From: Toxoplasma gondii ME49
Lineage: Eukaryota > Apicomplexa > Conoidasida > Eucoccidiorida > Sarcocystidae
Length of the DNA stretch: 64,000 nucleotides
Assembly (NCBI RefSeq): GCF_000006565.2
Contig: NC_031480.1
Span: 1,504,144-1,568,143, forward strand
Direction: 5' to 3'
Shown: piece by piece, positions 24,892 through 35,600 of the stretch
Numbering within the stretch: the first letter of the stretch is position 1
Layout of the letters: every line of letters begins with the position of its first letter
Program-made: the position numbers and the translations under genes
Notes under the pieces: model-generated
Told to the model about the DNA's origin: nothing
Database searches by the model: none
The model's input: the letters and a program-made list of their open reading frames with translations, nothing else

Positions 24892-25743
24892 GCTGGTGGA
24901 TGGCGACAAGACTACGAAACGACAAGCCACGGACGAGGCGGACGAAACAGCCGCGAGGCGGCGATGTGAGACAGTTGGGCGGAGAACAGGGACAGAAAAG
25001 GAAGGCGGCACAGGAGGCGAAGAGAGGAAGGTCGAGGAGACGGAAGAGACAGAAAGGACGAATGGGTGGATCAGCAGAGATCGAAGACGGCGAAAAGAGC
25101 TACGCTCCGAAGAGATGGGCACACAAGAGGGTGCTGCAGCAAGAGAGGCGGCGAGAGACGAAGAGGCAGAAAGCAGAGGGAAACTGGCACAAAAAGAAGG
25201 GAAAAGACGACAATCTTTACGAAGAGAGAAGACAGAACTCTGAAGACGAAAGACTCGACGAGGCAGGAGCGAGGACAACGAGAGAGGCGACCGACCGAAG
25301 AAACTGATTTAGTAGCCGAAGCGAACGCGCAGTACCAGGAAGAAAGCACGGAGAAAAGACGAACGCGCAATGACAGGAAAGAAGAGAGACCAGCAACGTG
25401 GAAAAACTATTGGTTTTGTCATGCATGCGCCAGAGAACGCGGTTCTCGCTCTGGGGGCAGGCACCGGAGGACGGGAAAAAAACTGAGACATCTGAAAGAT
25501 CCTCCCCTCCCTGTCTCCGTCGGCTCTCGCGCAGTCTTCTTCACTCTTTGCCGCCGTCACGCTCCTCTCACCACGGAAAGAACGACGCGGAGACACGCAT
25601 TTCGTCCCCTCCGCGAAGCCGCGAAAAAGGGCTTCGCCAGTTCGTGAAAAAAAGTCCTCGAAAAGCGAGAACGAAGCACAAGAAAAGCTGCCCCAGCTGC
25701 GTTCACGACGCCAGAACACAATGTGCGGAACAGCGAGTCTTCA

Positions 25744-25757
25744 GGTGTATGTACACC
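25744..25757. repeat. Palindromic motif GGTGTATGTACACC
   Basis: A near-perfect dyad in the PLRG1/P0 intergenic region. The surrounding 18 bases TCAGGTGTATGTACACCC recur exactly on the minus strand at 32391-32408. Confidence 0.8.
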
Positions 25758-26183
25758 CGAGTTCCGGGTACCAGAAAGGCAGAAACTGCGGGGAATCGAC
25801 GCTGAGACTCCGTTTTTCGCTTCCAGCTCTCCCGGGGTTTCTGCTCGCCCCTCTCCACAGGCCGTTTTTCGAGAAATAGGAGGAGGCGACAACGTACAGA
25901 GCGTCTCACACTGTAGGCTTTAGCATTCTACATGCATTCACGGCACCCAAGAAAAATACCGCTCTGTATTTGGATCGGCTTATAGTCGGAGATTGAGGAG
26001 CCGGACGGGTGTAGAAAACCCGGGGGCGCCTCACCGCGTGAGGGAGCAGTGCATGTTTTCTCGGGTGTATGTATGTACAGAGTACGCGCATGTACTCAGC
26101 GGGTCGACCCTGCGAGTGTTCCCGCGTCTTTTATCCATTATTTCTGGTTTGTTTTCCGGGTGTTGAATTCCTCGAAGCTTGTG

Positions 26184-27133
26184 GTAAGTCTGGCTTTCTC
26201 TGGTTCTTCTTTCAGGGCAGAAAAGGAGGGAAACTCTGCTTTTGTGCACATCACACCCTCCCGGTTCCGCGCGCGGCGCCTCGGCTGTGGGGAAGAGTCG
26301 AGCGCCGCGAGAGAAGAGACATCCTTACCAGCAGACACAGACTGTCTCATCTCCAGCCAAGTTCAGAGGTCTTTAGTCCTTTTCCTTCGTATTAATCGCT
26401 GGAAACCCACTTCTGAAGCTGCAGTGACAGCGCGTTGTTTCCTTGCGGCTGCGCCTCCCGCGTACATGATAGCCTCCCGAGGAGACAGACACAGCTCGTC
26501 CGGGAGAAGAATCTACCTTCAGCCGTCTGGGACTTCGTTCGAAGTCACTGGTAGCTGGTGGTCTGTGGTATTGCTCACGTCTTCAACGCTTCAATGAAGT
26601 AAAAATCGAGATAGCGCGTTTCTCAGTAGAGACGCTCCTCTCTTTGCTGCCTCGCGCAGCTGACACCACGCCTCTTAAGTCTTTCCCTCGTCTTCGCTGT
26701 ATGTGTTCATCGACTTCATTCTGCAGCGGGAAGAAGCGAAAGAAAAACGGAGTAGAGAGGAGGTGTACTCTGTGGAGCCTCTCTTTATGCGAGGCACTCC
26801 GAGTCTTTCCAGGCGGTTTCTTCAGGGTCGAATGGGAGTCGCCTGTTGCTGAGTTTTTGGCATTCTCTATCTCCTCGCTGAACACAGGAGTCTGACAAAA
26901 AAGTGAAGTTTTGGAGAGGAGAACGCTGGTTGTCCTGTCGTATCGGTTGAAGACCTCGTTCGTTTCTCCCCCCCACCGAGGAGGAGAGGTTTCTCTGTGT
27001 TTCTAACGACACCGGGAATCCGTGTGTGCCTATGTGTTCTTTGCGGATGGCCGCGCGTCATCCTTTCCGCTCACCACTTCTCGTTTCACGTCGAAAGGCT
27101 TCATCGCTCTCTCTTCTTGTTTTTTGCGTGCAG
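26184..27133 (+). other. Candidate 5' UTR intron of the P0 gene
   Basis: A strong donor (CTTGTG|GTAAGTC) at 26184 and a pyrimidine-rich acceptor (TTTTTGCGTGCAG) ending at 27133 bracket a stretch with no coding frame, just before the P0 start. 5' UTR introns are common in ribosomal protein genes. Transcript data are needed to confirm it. Confidence 0.45.
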
Positions 27134-27279
27134 GTTAAAGTGATTGGCAGGCCTCGTCGCACTGACAGTCTCCACAGCTTCCCCTCGGTGTCTCTGCGTT
27201 TTCCTGCTCGTTCCACGGCTTTTTTGCCCTCCGTTCCAGCACCTTTCTGCTCCCTTTTCTCTCCCTTTTCGTTGTCACC

Positions 27280-28821
27280 ATGGCGGGTCCCAAGGGAAAG
27301 TCTGACAAGCGCAAGACGTACTTCTCGCGTCTGTTCGCGCTCCTCGAGAAGTACCCGCGCGTCCTCGTCGTCGAGGCAGACCACGTCGGCAGCAAGCAGA
27401 TGGCCGACATCCGTCTGGCTCTGCGCGGCAAGGCCGTGGTGCTCATGGGGAAGAACACGATGATTCGAACTGCGCTCAAGCAGAAGATGAGCGAGATGCC
27501 GCAGCTGGAAAAGCTCCTGCCTCTCGTCCGGCTGAACGTCGGCTTCATCTTCTGCATCGAAGACCCCGCAGAAGTCCGCAGAATCGTCGCGGAAAACAAG
27601 GTCCCGGCCCCCGCACGCCAGGGTGTCTTCGCGCCTATCGACGTCTTCATCCCCGCGGGTCCGACGGGCATGGACCCTGGCAGCACCTCCTTCTTCCAGG
27701 CGCTCGGCATCGCCACCAAGATCGTCAAGGGTCAAATCGAAATCCAGAACGAGGTCCACCTCATCAAGGAGGGCGACAAAGTCACCGCCAGTGCCGCCAC
27801 GCTCCTTCAGAAGCTCAACATCAAACCGTTTGAATACGGTCTCGCCATCCAGCATGTCTACGATGACGGTCAGTCCGCGACACGGAGAGAAGACGCGCAC
27901 AGAAGAGCGAGAGAAGAAGGACAGGAAGCGATGGGAGAGAGGCAGCGGGCATACAGAGGATGCAAAGCGGAAGCGAGAACCGCAGGGTGTAACGAACAGG
28001 GAAAGGAAAGCGACGTGGTTGAAGCAAAACGAGGAAGAGAATGAGGCAGAGAAGTAGAGGCGGCTGACGAGGCTGGCGAAGACGAGACAGGAAGAAGAGA
28101 GATGAGTGTCACGAGAGAGACAGTGTGGGCTTTTAGAAAAGTGCTCACGAGCACGGGAAGAGAGAGCACCTAGGGTAGAGAGAGGAAAGAACGAAAACTT
28201 CGGAAGAGAAATGCGTGAGGAAATGCCTGCGCCGTCGTCGAGTCTGGATGTCACACCAGATGGGCCTTTGTTCGAGAAAATCGACCGCCGCACCCTTCTG
28301 GGCCATTTCTCTGCCCCCAACACAGAAACGGGTTTCTCCTTCGCCTTTCCTTCTTCCACATGTCTCTGCGTTTTTCCGGTCGCTTTGTGTATTCCTCTTT
28401 CTCCCCTTCTGCCCGCCACTTCGACGCACACAGCTTTCCCTGTTCTTCGCTTTTCTTGTCTTCAGGTTCGGTCTACAAGGCCTCTGTACTGGACATCACG
28501 GACGAGGTGATCCTGGAGAAGTTCAGAGCCGGCACGATGAACGTGGCTGCTTTGTCGCGGGAGGTGGGTTTCCCGACGACGGCGTCTGCGCCTCACAGCA
28601 TCTTGGAGGCCTTCAAGTTCTGCACGTCTCTCGTCCTGGAGTCGGACTACTCCTTCCCGCAGATGCAGAGAATCAAGGACATCCTGGAAAATCCCGAGGC
28701 GTTCGCCGCAGTCGCCGCCGCTGCCGCCCCCGCCGCAGGCGCTGCCGCTGCCGCCGAGGCTCCCAAGGAGGAGGAGCCGGAGGAGGAAGAAGACGACATG
28801 GGTTTCTCTCTCTTCGACTAG
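27280..28821 (+). CDS. RPLP0: 60S acidic ribosomal protein P0 (uL10)
   Basis: Exons 27280-27868 and 28466-28821 join in phase 1 (GAC-G|GT) to give 314 residues, the usual P0 length. P0 forms the base of the ribosomal stalk, binds the GTPase-associated centre of 28S rRNA and carries the P1/P2 dimers that recruit elongation factors. The start is [18 protein letters not shown] in a CACCATGG context. Conserved segments include [31 protein letters not shown] and [10 protein letters not shown]. The C-terminus has the Ala-rich hinge (residues about 275-292), then an acidic run and the invariant DDMGFSLFD tail shared with P1/P2. The coding sequence is GC-rich, as expected for a highly expressed gene. 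Identification is secure. The symbol follows the family name. Confidence 0.98.
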
Positions 28822-30097
28822 AAGAGTGCGGAGAAGAAAGACGACGATGGCTTCGCGGTCTTCGAGGAAACGGAGGAGGAGTGCGGTGTCTTCTCTTCTG
28901 TGGAGAGCGCAGAGGAGACAGCACGCGCAAAAGTGGGAATCTGCGGAAAGGCAGAAAAGACGAGTTAGGGAGGAGGGCCTGGAGGCGGCAAAAGAGGCGA
29001 GAGCAGAGGCGGCTCGGCCTCTGCTCTCGCGGGACTTCTGTGAGGAGACACGGGCGACTGCGCAGGCGGGAGAGAACGAAGGCGAGAGGGGTGTTAGCTT
29101 TCGTTTGCTTTCGATTTTTTCCAGATTGCATGCAGTGACTGTGAAAGCCTCGCCGTGAGTCGCAGGGCTGCTGTCCAGTGTTTGTTTGGAAAGCCCAGAA
29201 AAGGGGCAACAGACCAGCGAAACAGGCCGTCAATGGATCGAGAAACAATCTTCACTTTGTGAATATAGAGTATATATGTATATGAAAAACAGTGCATATA
29301 TGGAAAGGCAGACGTTGCCAAAAGAGGAGAAAGGAACTCTCGCAGTAGTGTGCATACCGAGAAAGGATGACACGATGAGAAATTGCGCTTGAGATACGGC
29401 ATCTGGATGCGCATAGGTTTCAGGCACCACGATCATCTGGGTCCTTTGTCTTCACTTATCGTGAGTGCACAAATATATAGAGAGGGAGAAAGACGGTGTA
29501 TATGGGTAAACAGGAAGTTTTGCACGTTGTGCTGGTATTGTGAGATGAGAGTTGTAGCTTCGAATACAGGCGACACTCCCAACTCAAGAAGGGCTCACGT
29601 CACTCTGCGTCGAACGAAAAAGGAGTTTGTTCAAAGTCAGAAACTGCAGCTACTTTGGCCGCAAGAAGAAAATTCCCATTTGCCCTTCTATTCACGGGTG
29701 TTCCCCGGTGTTTTCCTTCGCTGCGGCGTTACAAGCAATCCGGCGCCCGAGAGGAGACTCCACACAGAGGAGGTGCACAGACAGCTGGTGTGAGGAGTTT
29801 CAGCTGAGGCTCTGAAATCTCTGTGGAAATCCGCCAGTGATATAGCACTCGACGATTCTAGATCAGTGTCGAGAGAAACACAGCCTCCCTTCGAGTGCCG
29901 AAGCAGAGTCTTTTTCACTGAGATTGCACAGGTCGGACCCGTGTCTCTCAGTCCCTTTTAGAATTCTTCTCCTGTCACGTTTTTGGCACCGAGTCATCGC
30001 CGCTGTGGGGAGGTCGCGAGCGATCTCGCCTTTCTTTGAGACGAACGAAAAAAACAACTGAATCGAAGTCCACTATTTTCTCTTTCCTCTCTTTGAC
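28822..30097. other. P0 3' UTR and spacer
   Basis: Purine-rich sequence follows the P0 stop, then mixed sequence with short TATATG words near 29270. No gene is supported. Confidence 0.5.
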
Positions 30098-30385
30098 ATG
30101 TCCCTTCCTTTTCTTTCTTCTGCCCCTTTTCGGGGGTCTCCGGTAGCGCTGCAGCTTGCTTCCAACGTCGAGGAAGCTCCACGCGAGAAGGCCAGCTCTG
30201 TGGAGCAGCCCGCGTCAGAGAGTTCTCTCTTCCTGTTTCAGTTCCTGAGCAAGCTGAGGAGGAGTCTACGAGTATGGAGAAAGACTAATTCCGGTACCAC
30301 GGCATGCGACGCAGATGAGACACGCGAAGAGACAGACGAGACATCAGAAACGGAAGAGACAGAAGGGATACCAGAGAGAGAAGAG
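30098..30385 (+). CDS. Possible coding exon, unknown
   Basis: An ATG at 30098 opens 96 codons up to a consensus donor GAAGAG|GTGAGA. The encoded peptide includes LQLASNVEEAPREK, FQFLSKLRRSLRVW and a Thr/Glu-rich end. A possible acceptor (CCTTTGCAG, ending 30591) follows and leads into an in-phase frame up to 31146, but that frame looks unnatural. There is no family match. It may be chance or untranslated sequence. Confidence 0.22.
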
Positions 30386-30460
30386 GTGAGAGCGGCATGC
30401 GGAGGGAAGAGAGAGCCAAGTTGGAGGCGCGATGGCGCTAGCAGTTGCCAAGGTCTCTCC

Positions 30461-30474
30461 GGTGTCTGTACACC
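30461..30474. repeat. Palindromic motif GGTGTCTGTACACC
   Basis: Same dyad family as the copy at 25744. In the plus-strand frame it reads GVCTP. Confidence 0.75.
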
Positions 30475-31467
30475 GCGAAGACTTTGCTTCGCCGTGCTGC
30501 GAGAGACACAGACTAGGTGGGTGAGGTAGCAGAGACAACGTACGATGAATGGGGGTGTGTGTTTCTCTGTCGAGTCTCAGTTCCTTTGCAGCGACAGAAA
30601 AGCCTAAAGGCGCTCTGTCTCTCCTCCTTCAACGTGAGACAGCTGCTTCTGGTTCTTCTGTTTCCTTGTTCCTTCGGCTGGAGACGTTCACAAAAGGACA
30701 GGCGGGCTCCGCATCGAGGAGAAGCAAGGGAGAAGCGAGTTTTTTGCTGTCTTGAGGAGAGCGTTGCTCCGCCATTCTACTGCATCTGTAGTCAAACGGG
30801 CTTCGACAGACCCGCTGCGGTGTACAGAGAGCCGGGCACCGATCACAGGGGCCCAGTCTCCGCGCTGTCGTCCTCTCTCCCCGCCTCGTGTGTTTTTCTT
30901 CTGTATCCTTCTCTCCGGAGGGGGCTTCTCTCTCGCTTTTCTTGCGATGCGCACCTGCCCAGGAAGTCGGTTGGAATGACTGCGAAGGAGGAACGAAAGT
31001 GGAAGAAGAAGAAGCTCAACAAAGGAGGAGGACGAGGGACAAGAAAACGGGGAGATAAGAGAGAAATGCAATGCACCGCTCCGCCTTCTCCAGCCAAAAG
31101 CGCGAACCTCGTTGCTGTGTCTCCAGTCACAAGCAGAGGGAAGTAAAAGTTTATTTCTCGCTTTGTCTCTCACTCCTGCTCCTTCTTCTCCTCTCTCGTC
31201 TTCTCTTTCTTCTCCTCCTCCTCTCTTTCTCCCTTCATCTCCTCTTCGCCTGCAACTGCTTTTCTCTCTTCTCGTTGTATTATTCCTTCTGGTCTGTCTT
31301 TTTTTCTTTCTTCTGTTTCTCCTTTCCTCTCTTCTCTCTCCTGGGGTGGGTGTGGCGGTTTGGGGATGGCGTTTTGCGTCTCCGCGTTCCTGTGTGTCTC
31401 CGAGCTGCAGGGAGAGTCGCAGAGGAGAGTCGCCGCTTCTCCAGAAAGGGGGACCGACGCGTACGTT

Positions 31468-32560
31468 TCAGCTCCGAACCTCACGAGCTTCTGTCTGCAC
31501 TGTGAAGTCGCGTTCCAAATCCCCCTGCCTCCCGTCTCTCTGTCTCCTTCTCCACCAGGTACGAGAAGAAGGAGAGGAAGAAGGAGAGGAACGTGGAGAA
31601 GGAACGGGGGAAGAAGAACGAGAATTAGAGGGAGAAGAACAAATGGAAGGATGAGAAGAAACAGAACTTCGACATCCATACGAAGAGGACTGGAGAGAAC
31701 ATGCAGACGAATCGGACGAGAAGGAAGAGTAGGCGGGGTGTCTGCTGTATCGACGCCTACAAGCTGTGTTGATTTGAAGCACGCAAACGCTTCTCTCCTT
31801 CTCAATCCGCCTCCCAAGAGGATTTTCCGAAGGCCGAAAGGCCGAAGATTGAGCATGCACTGAAACTGCAGAGGACAAGCAGTCTCTTTCTTTCTCATGT
31901 CTCTCTTCTTCTCTCTCGTGTCTGTTTTTCGCCTGGTTGCAGCAGTAAGCACGCGAGGACATTGTCCTCTGTTTGCATGTTTTCACCGGATTTCCGCCCC
32001 GTCTCTCCTGTTGCATGCATGCGTCGGTTTGAGCTTCCTCGTTCCCTACAGACGAGGAGAAAGACGAGGCAGGCGGCGCAGAGAGAGAAGGTCTCTGGCA
32101 CGAAGTCGAAGCGCACACAGCAACACAACAGGAAGGAGAAGCAGAAGAAGGAGAAGCAGAAGAAGTAGAAGCAGAAGAAGGAGAAGCAGAAGAAGGAGAA
32201 GCAGAAGAATAAGGAGAGAGGAAGCGGAGAGTTGACGTAAGTTCACCTTCCAAAGCATCGAGAGTCGTCCTCGTCGTAGCTACCCAGTGGTCCATGGACG
32301 CGGGCGCCTTCCCATCTCGCAGAATCGCATCTTCCAGCGCTGTCAGCGCGTCGAGAGCTGCAACAGAAACGGGGTGGAAACGAACGCGATGGGGTGTACA
32401 TACACCTGAGCTCATCTAGGGGTCAGCAAGAAGGACTAGCCTTTTAAACGGAACAATACCAGTGCGGCCGTCTACAGCTAGGGAGACTCTCTTGTATATA
32501 GAGAGGGATATCGGTCTATATGCATCTCTTTCTGAGGAAATGCAATGTATATCCATGTAG

Positions 32561-32592
<32 letters not shown>

Positions 32593-32614
32593 ACATGTAT
32601 TTGGGTAAGTAAAA

Positions 32615-32650
<36 letters not shown>

Positions 32651-35600
32651 GACTTTTTTCAAGCATCTAGAGTGGTGAGGCGTATTCCAAGATGTCTTTT
32701 GAAAACGTAATTCATGTTCTTGGTTTTAAGGTTATGTGAAGGCCTGTACCCTTTTCGCGTTTGCCTGTCGTTACCTGGGATGAGATGGGAAGGTGTCTGT
32801 CTCTCCAGTTTCCATCCTTGATACTTGCGCATGCAGACAGTCTCCATAAACACGCGCGCGGCACTCCAGTCTTTTTGCAGACTTCCGCCTGGTCCCAGCG
32901 AAGCGACGAAAGCTGCCTCTCTGAGAAAACGTAAAAACGCCACAGCTTTGAGACGGGAACGCATGCATCTCTCCACCCTTGTGTTCACCTGAGTGTACAC
33001 CGAGTTTCTATTCGTGTGCATTTATACACACATATACACACGCATACAATACAGATTTATGTATACATACATATGCACCGATATATACATATATATATAT
33101 ATATGTATATATGCATATATATATATATATGTTTATAGATAGTCATACATAAACGCCGGCACATACATATCTACGTGTATATATATATATATATATATAC
33201 AGGTATATACATACTGACGTAGTTATTTGGATATTTATACAGGTATTTGAGAATATGTGCATATGCATCCACAGGGGTGCGTGCATTTTTGCGTGATGGT
33301 TGCTAAAAGGAAATTGCCGTGAAGGTCCTTTTTGGAGACCTCGCAGACTCTTTTTGACAAGCAGGTGGAGACACTCCGACGGAAAGTGAGGATAGAGAGC
33401 AACCTTCCGAGATGCACAGGGAATTAGGTGCGTCTATACACATGGAAGGGCAGAAACACTCAAGTATGCATGGAAATATCCTTATTTCGAGAGGCAGCCA
33501 GATCGATCAAGATACTCAGCGTCGCTAAGAAAAGAGAAGTTGCATCTCTGGGAACGCGAGACAGAGAGAGAGATGCAGAGGCCCAGCTCCTTACCTCGAT
33601 ATTTGCTCTTTAAGAACCATCAGCCTTCTGTACCCCAAAACCGCATCGAGTAGGTAACCGACATTCACTTTATTTTCTGCAAAGACGTATCGTCGTTCTT
33701 TTCTCCCTCGCTGCACTACCTCTCTCTCTCGCAGCCTCGTTCCCTTCGCTTCGCTGTACGTTCTGTCTCCTCTCTCTTTCCTGTCTCTTCGGCCGCCTCT
33801 CTCTCTTTCTTGTCCCGTCGCTTTCCTCTCTCTTCCGTTTTGTGTCTCGCTTCCGTCTCTTCTGTCTCTTCTGTCTCTTTTGTCTCTTCTGTCTCGGTTG
33901 ATGAGTGGACGAGGGGAGCGGGAGAGACGCAAGTGCCGTGCGGATGGAATTTCGCGGCATCTCTGGGGCAGGGCGGAGCCTCTCTCCACGACAGCAGGGA
34001 GGAGGAAAGAGACCCACTGGAAGAGCTTCATGATGAGGGAGGAATAAAACTCTGCACAGCTCGCGTAACGCGCTCCCCACGAAAAGGACGAACGGAAGGA
34101 AACGCGTTCGCTCGGCAGTCGCCCTACCCCTGCCTCGCACGAGACAGAGGGAGCGAAAGAAGGAGGGGACAAGGAAGAGGACGAGGAAGCAGAGGAAGAA
34201 GAGGACGAAGAAGACGAGGACGAAGAAGAAGAGGCCGAAGAGGAAGAAGAGGCCGAAGAGGAAGACGAGGAGGAAGAGAAAGAAGTAGAGGAAGAGGAAG
34301 AACGAGATGAAGACGAATGAGAGAATGGGGAGAAAGACAGGGAACTTGAACGGGTGAATGCTGCGCCAGATGATCCGTCTTGTTGCGCGTTTGATCTGTG
34401 GGCATAGTGAGGCGATAAATGCGAGGCCTGTTTCGAAGAGAAAGAGGAAGAGGATGAGACAGCCGCAAAGTCTGGAGAAGGCGGCAAGCAGCCTTTGTCT
34501 CCCTGCGATTGCCAACAAGCGGAAGGAGCAGAAAGGCGACGACTGCGAAGAGGACAAGGGAACACGGTTGCCGCCAGGCACGTGACTGCATGTCTTCTCT
34601 CGGGCAGTTCTTCCGAAGCCTCCCGGAGCAATTCCATCACATGCACTAAACTATCAGCGACCAGCTCTTCTGACTCGCTCTCTTCTTCTCTTTCTCCTCT
34701 CTTCTCTTCTTCTCTCTCCCTGTCTTTCCATATCTCTTTCTTCTTTTGCGCTCCCTCTGGGTCTCTTGCCTTCTCCGCGGTGGCTCTGTCTGCGTTCGGC
34801 CTGCTTCCACCTTCTCTCTCGTATCCTGTGTGCCGCGTCGCTGGAGTCTTCGTCCTTTTCCAGTCTTCGCAGCTTTCCGAATGTCTCTCCACCCCACGCT
34901 TGCTTTCCGTACACGCAAGCCTCGACCCGCGGCCTTTTTCCTTGACCGCTGCCTCTCGAGGGTCTCTGCGCATCGAACTGAGAGTGCGTGTCTTCGGACT
35001 CTCGCCCCTCTCTTTCCAGCCTCTCCATCTGCCAAGTACTTCTAGGGCAGCGGCGAGAGCCGCGTTCGTTTCCTCTTCTCGCAGTCGCAGAGTTCGCACG
35101 CAGGCAGAGCCTTTCTCGTTCACGCTTCTGCATGCGAAGGTCCTCTCCAGTTGGAGACAATGCACCAGCGTCTGCGTCGCTTTCACCACTTCAACAAGGC
35201 CATTCTTTGGCAGAGAGGTCCAAGTGAGAGACCCTCTCGTTTCTAGGAGGTTCTCTCCGAGACGGCCGCTTCTTGCTTCATTTAGTTCCCCCTGTTTTCG
35301 TCCCTCATCCCTTCTTCTCTCAATCCTTCTCTCCTCTCTTCTGCTTCTCCTCTCATCCCTTCTTCTCTCCTTTACTCGTTTTTCATCCGCTCTCTTTTCT
35401 CTTCTTCTTCCCCGTCTGCGGCGGGTGGCTGTCGCGTCTGTGTGGGGTTGAGGGAACGTCGGGGAGAGGAGGCGGGGAGACGGCGGTCGACAGCGAAGGG
35501 GCGAGACAGACGCCGAGCGAAGGAGAGCAGAAAACTCTGAGAAAAACGTACCGAACGCGGAGTGTCTGCGTCGAGCAGGCGCGCGAGTCACTCCGTAGGG

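Larger units (their letters stand above)
24892..27279. promoter_or_regulatory. Shared head-to-head promoter region of PLRG1 and P0
   Basis: PLRG1 starts leftward at 24891 and P0 rightward at 27280, so this 2.4 kb must hold both promoters and 5' UTRs. TGCATGC-type words occur at 25422-25430, resembling the AP2-linked GCATGC motif known from apicomplexan promoters. A 14-bp palindrome lies at 25744. The minus-strand frame stays open upstream of the PLRG1 ATG as far as about 25278, but the sequence is low-complexity and I do not treat it as coding. Confidence 0.6.

Noticed and set aside
27058..28431. 457-codon minus-strand frame opposite P0
   Set aside because: It is the antisense shadow of a GC-rich conserved gene, with Asp/Arg composition that mirrors P0 codons and no domain.
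31071..31505. Leu/Ser/Phe-rich plus-strand frame that looks like membrane segments
   Set aside because: It is a long CT-rich tract. The hydrophobic run is a composition artefact.
32561..33245. AT-rich block considered as a centromere, origin or matrix element
   Set aside because: It is simple TA/CA repeat inside two inferred introns, and nothing else supports such a role.
34495..35451. 318-codon plus-strand Ser/Leu-rich frame
   Set aside because: It lies opposite the 5.3-kb exon and arises from purine-rich antisense sequence.
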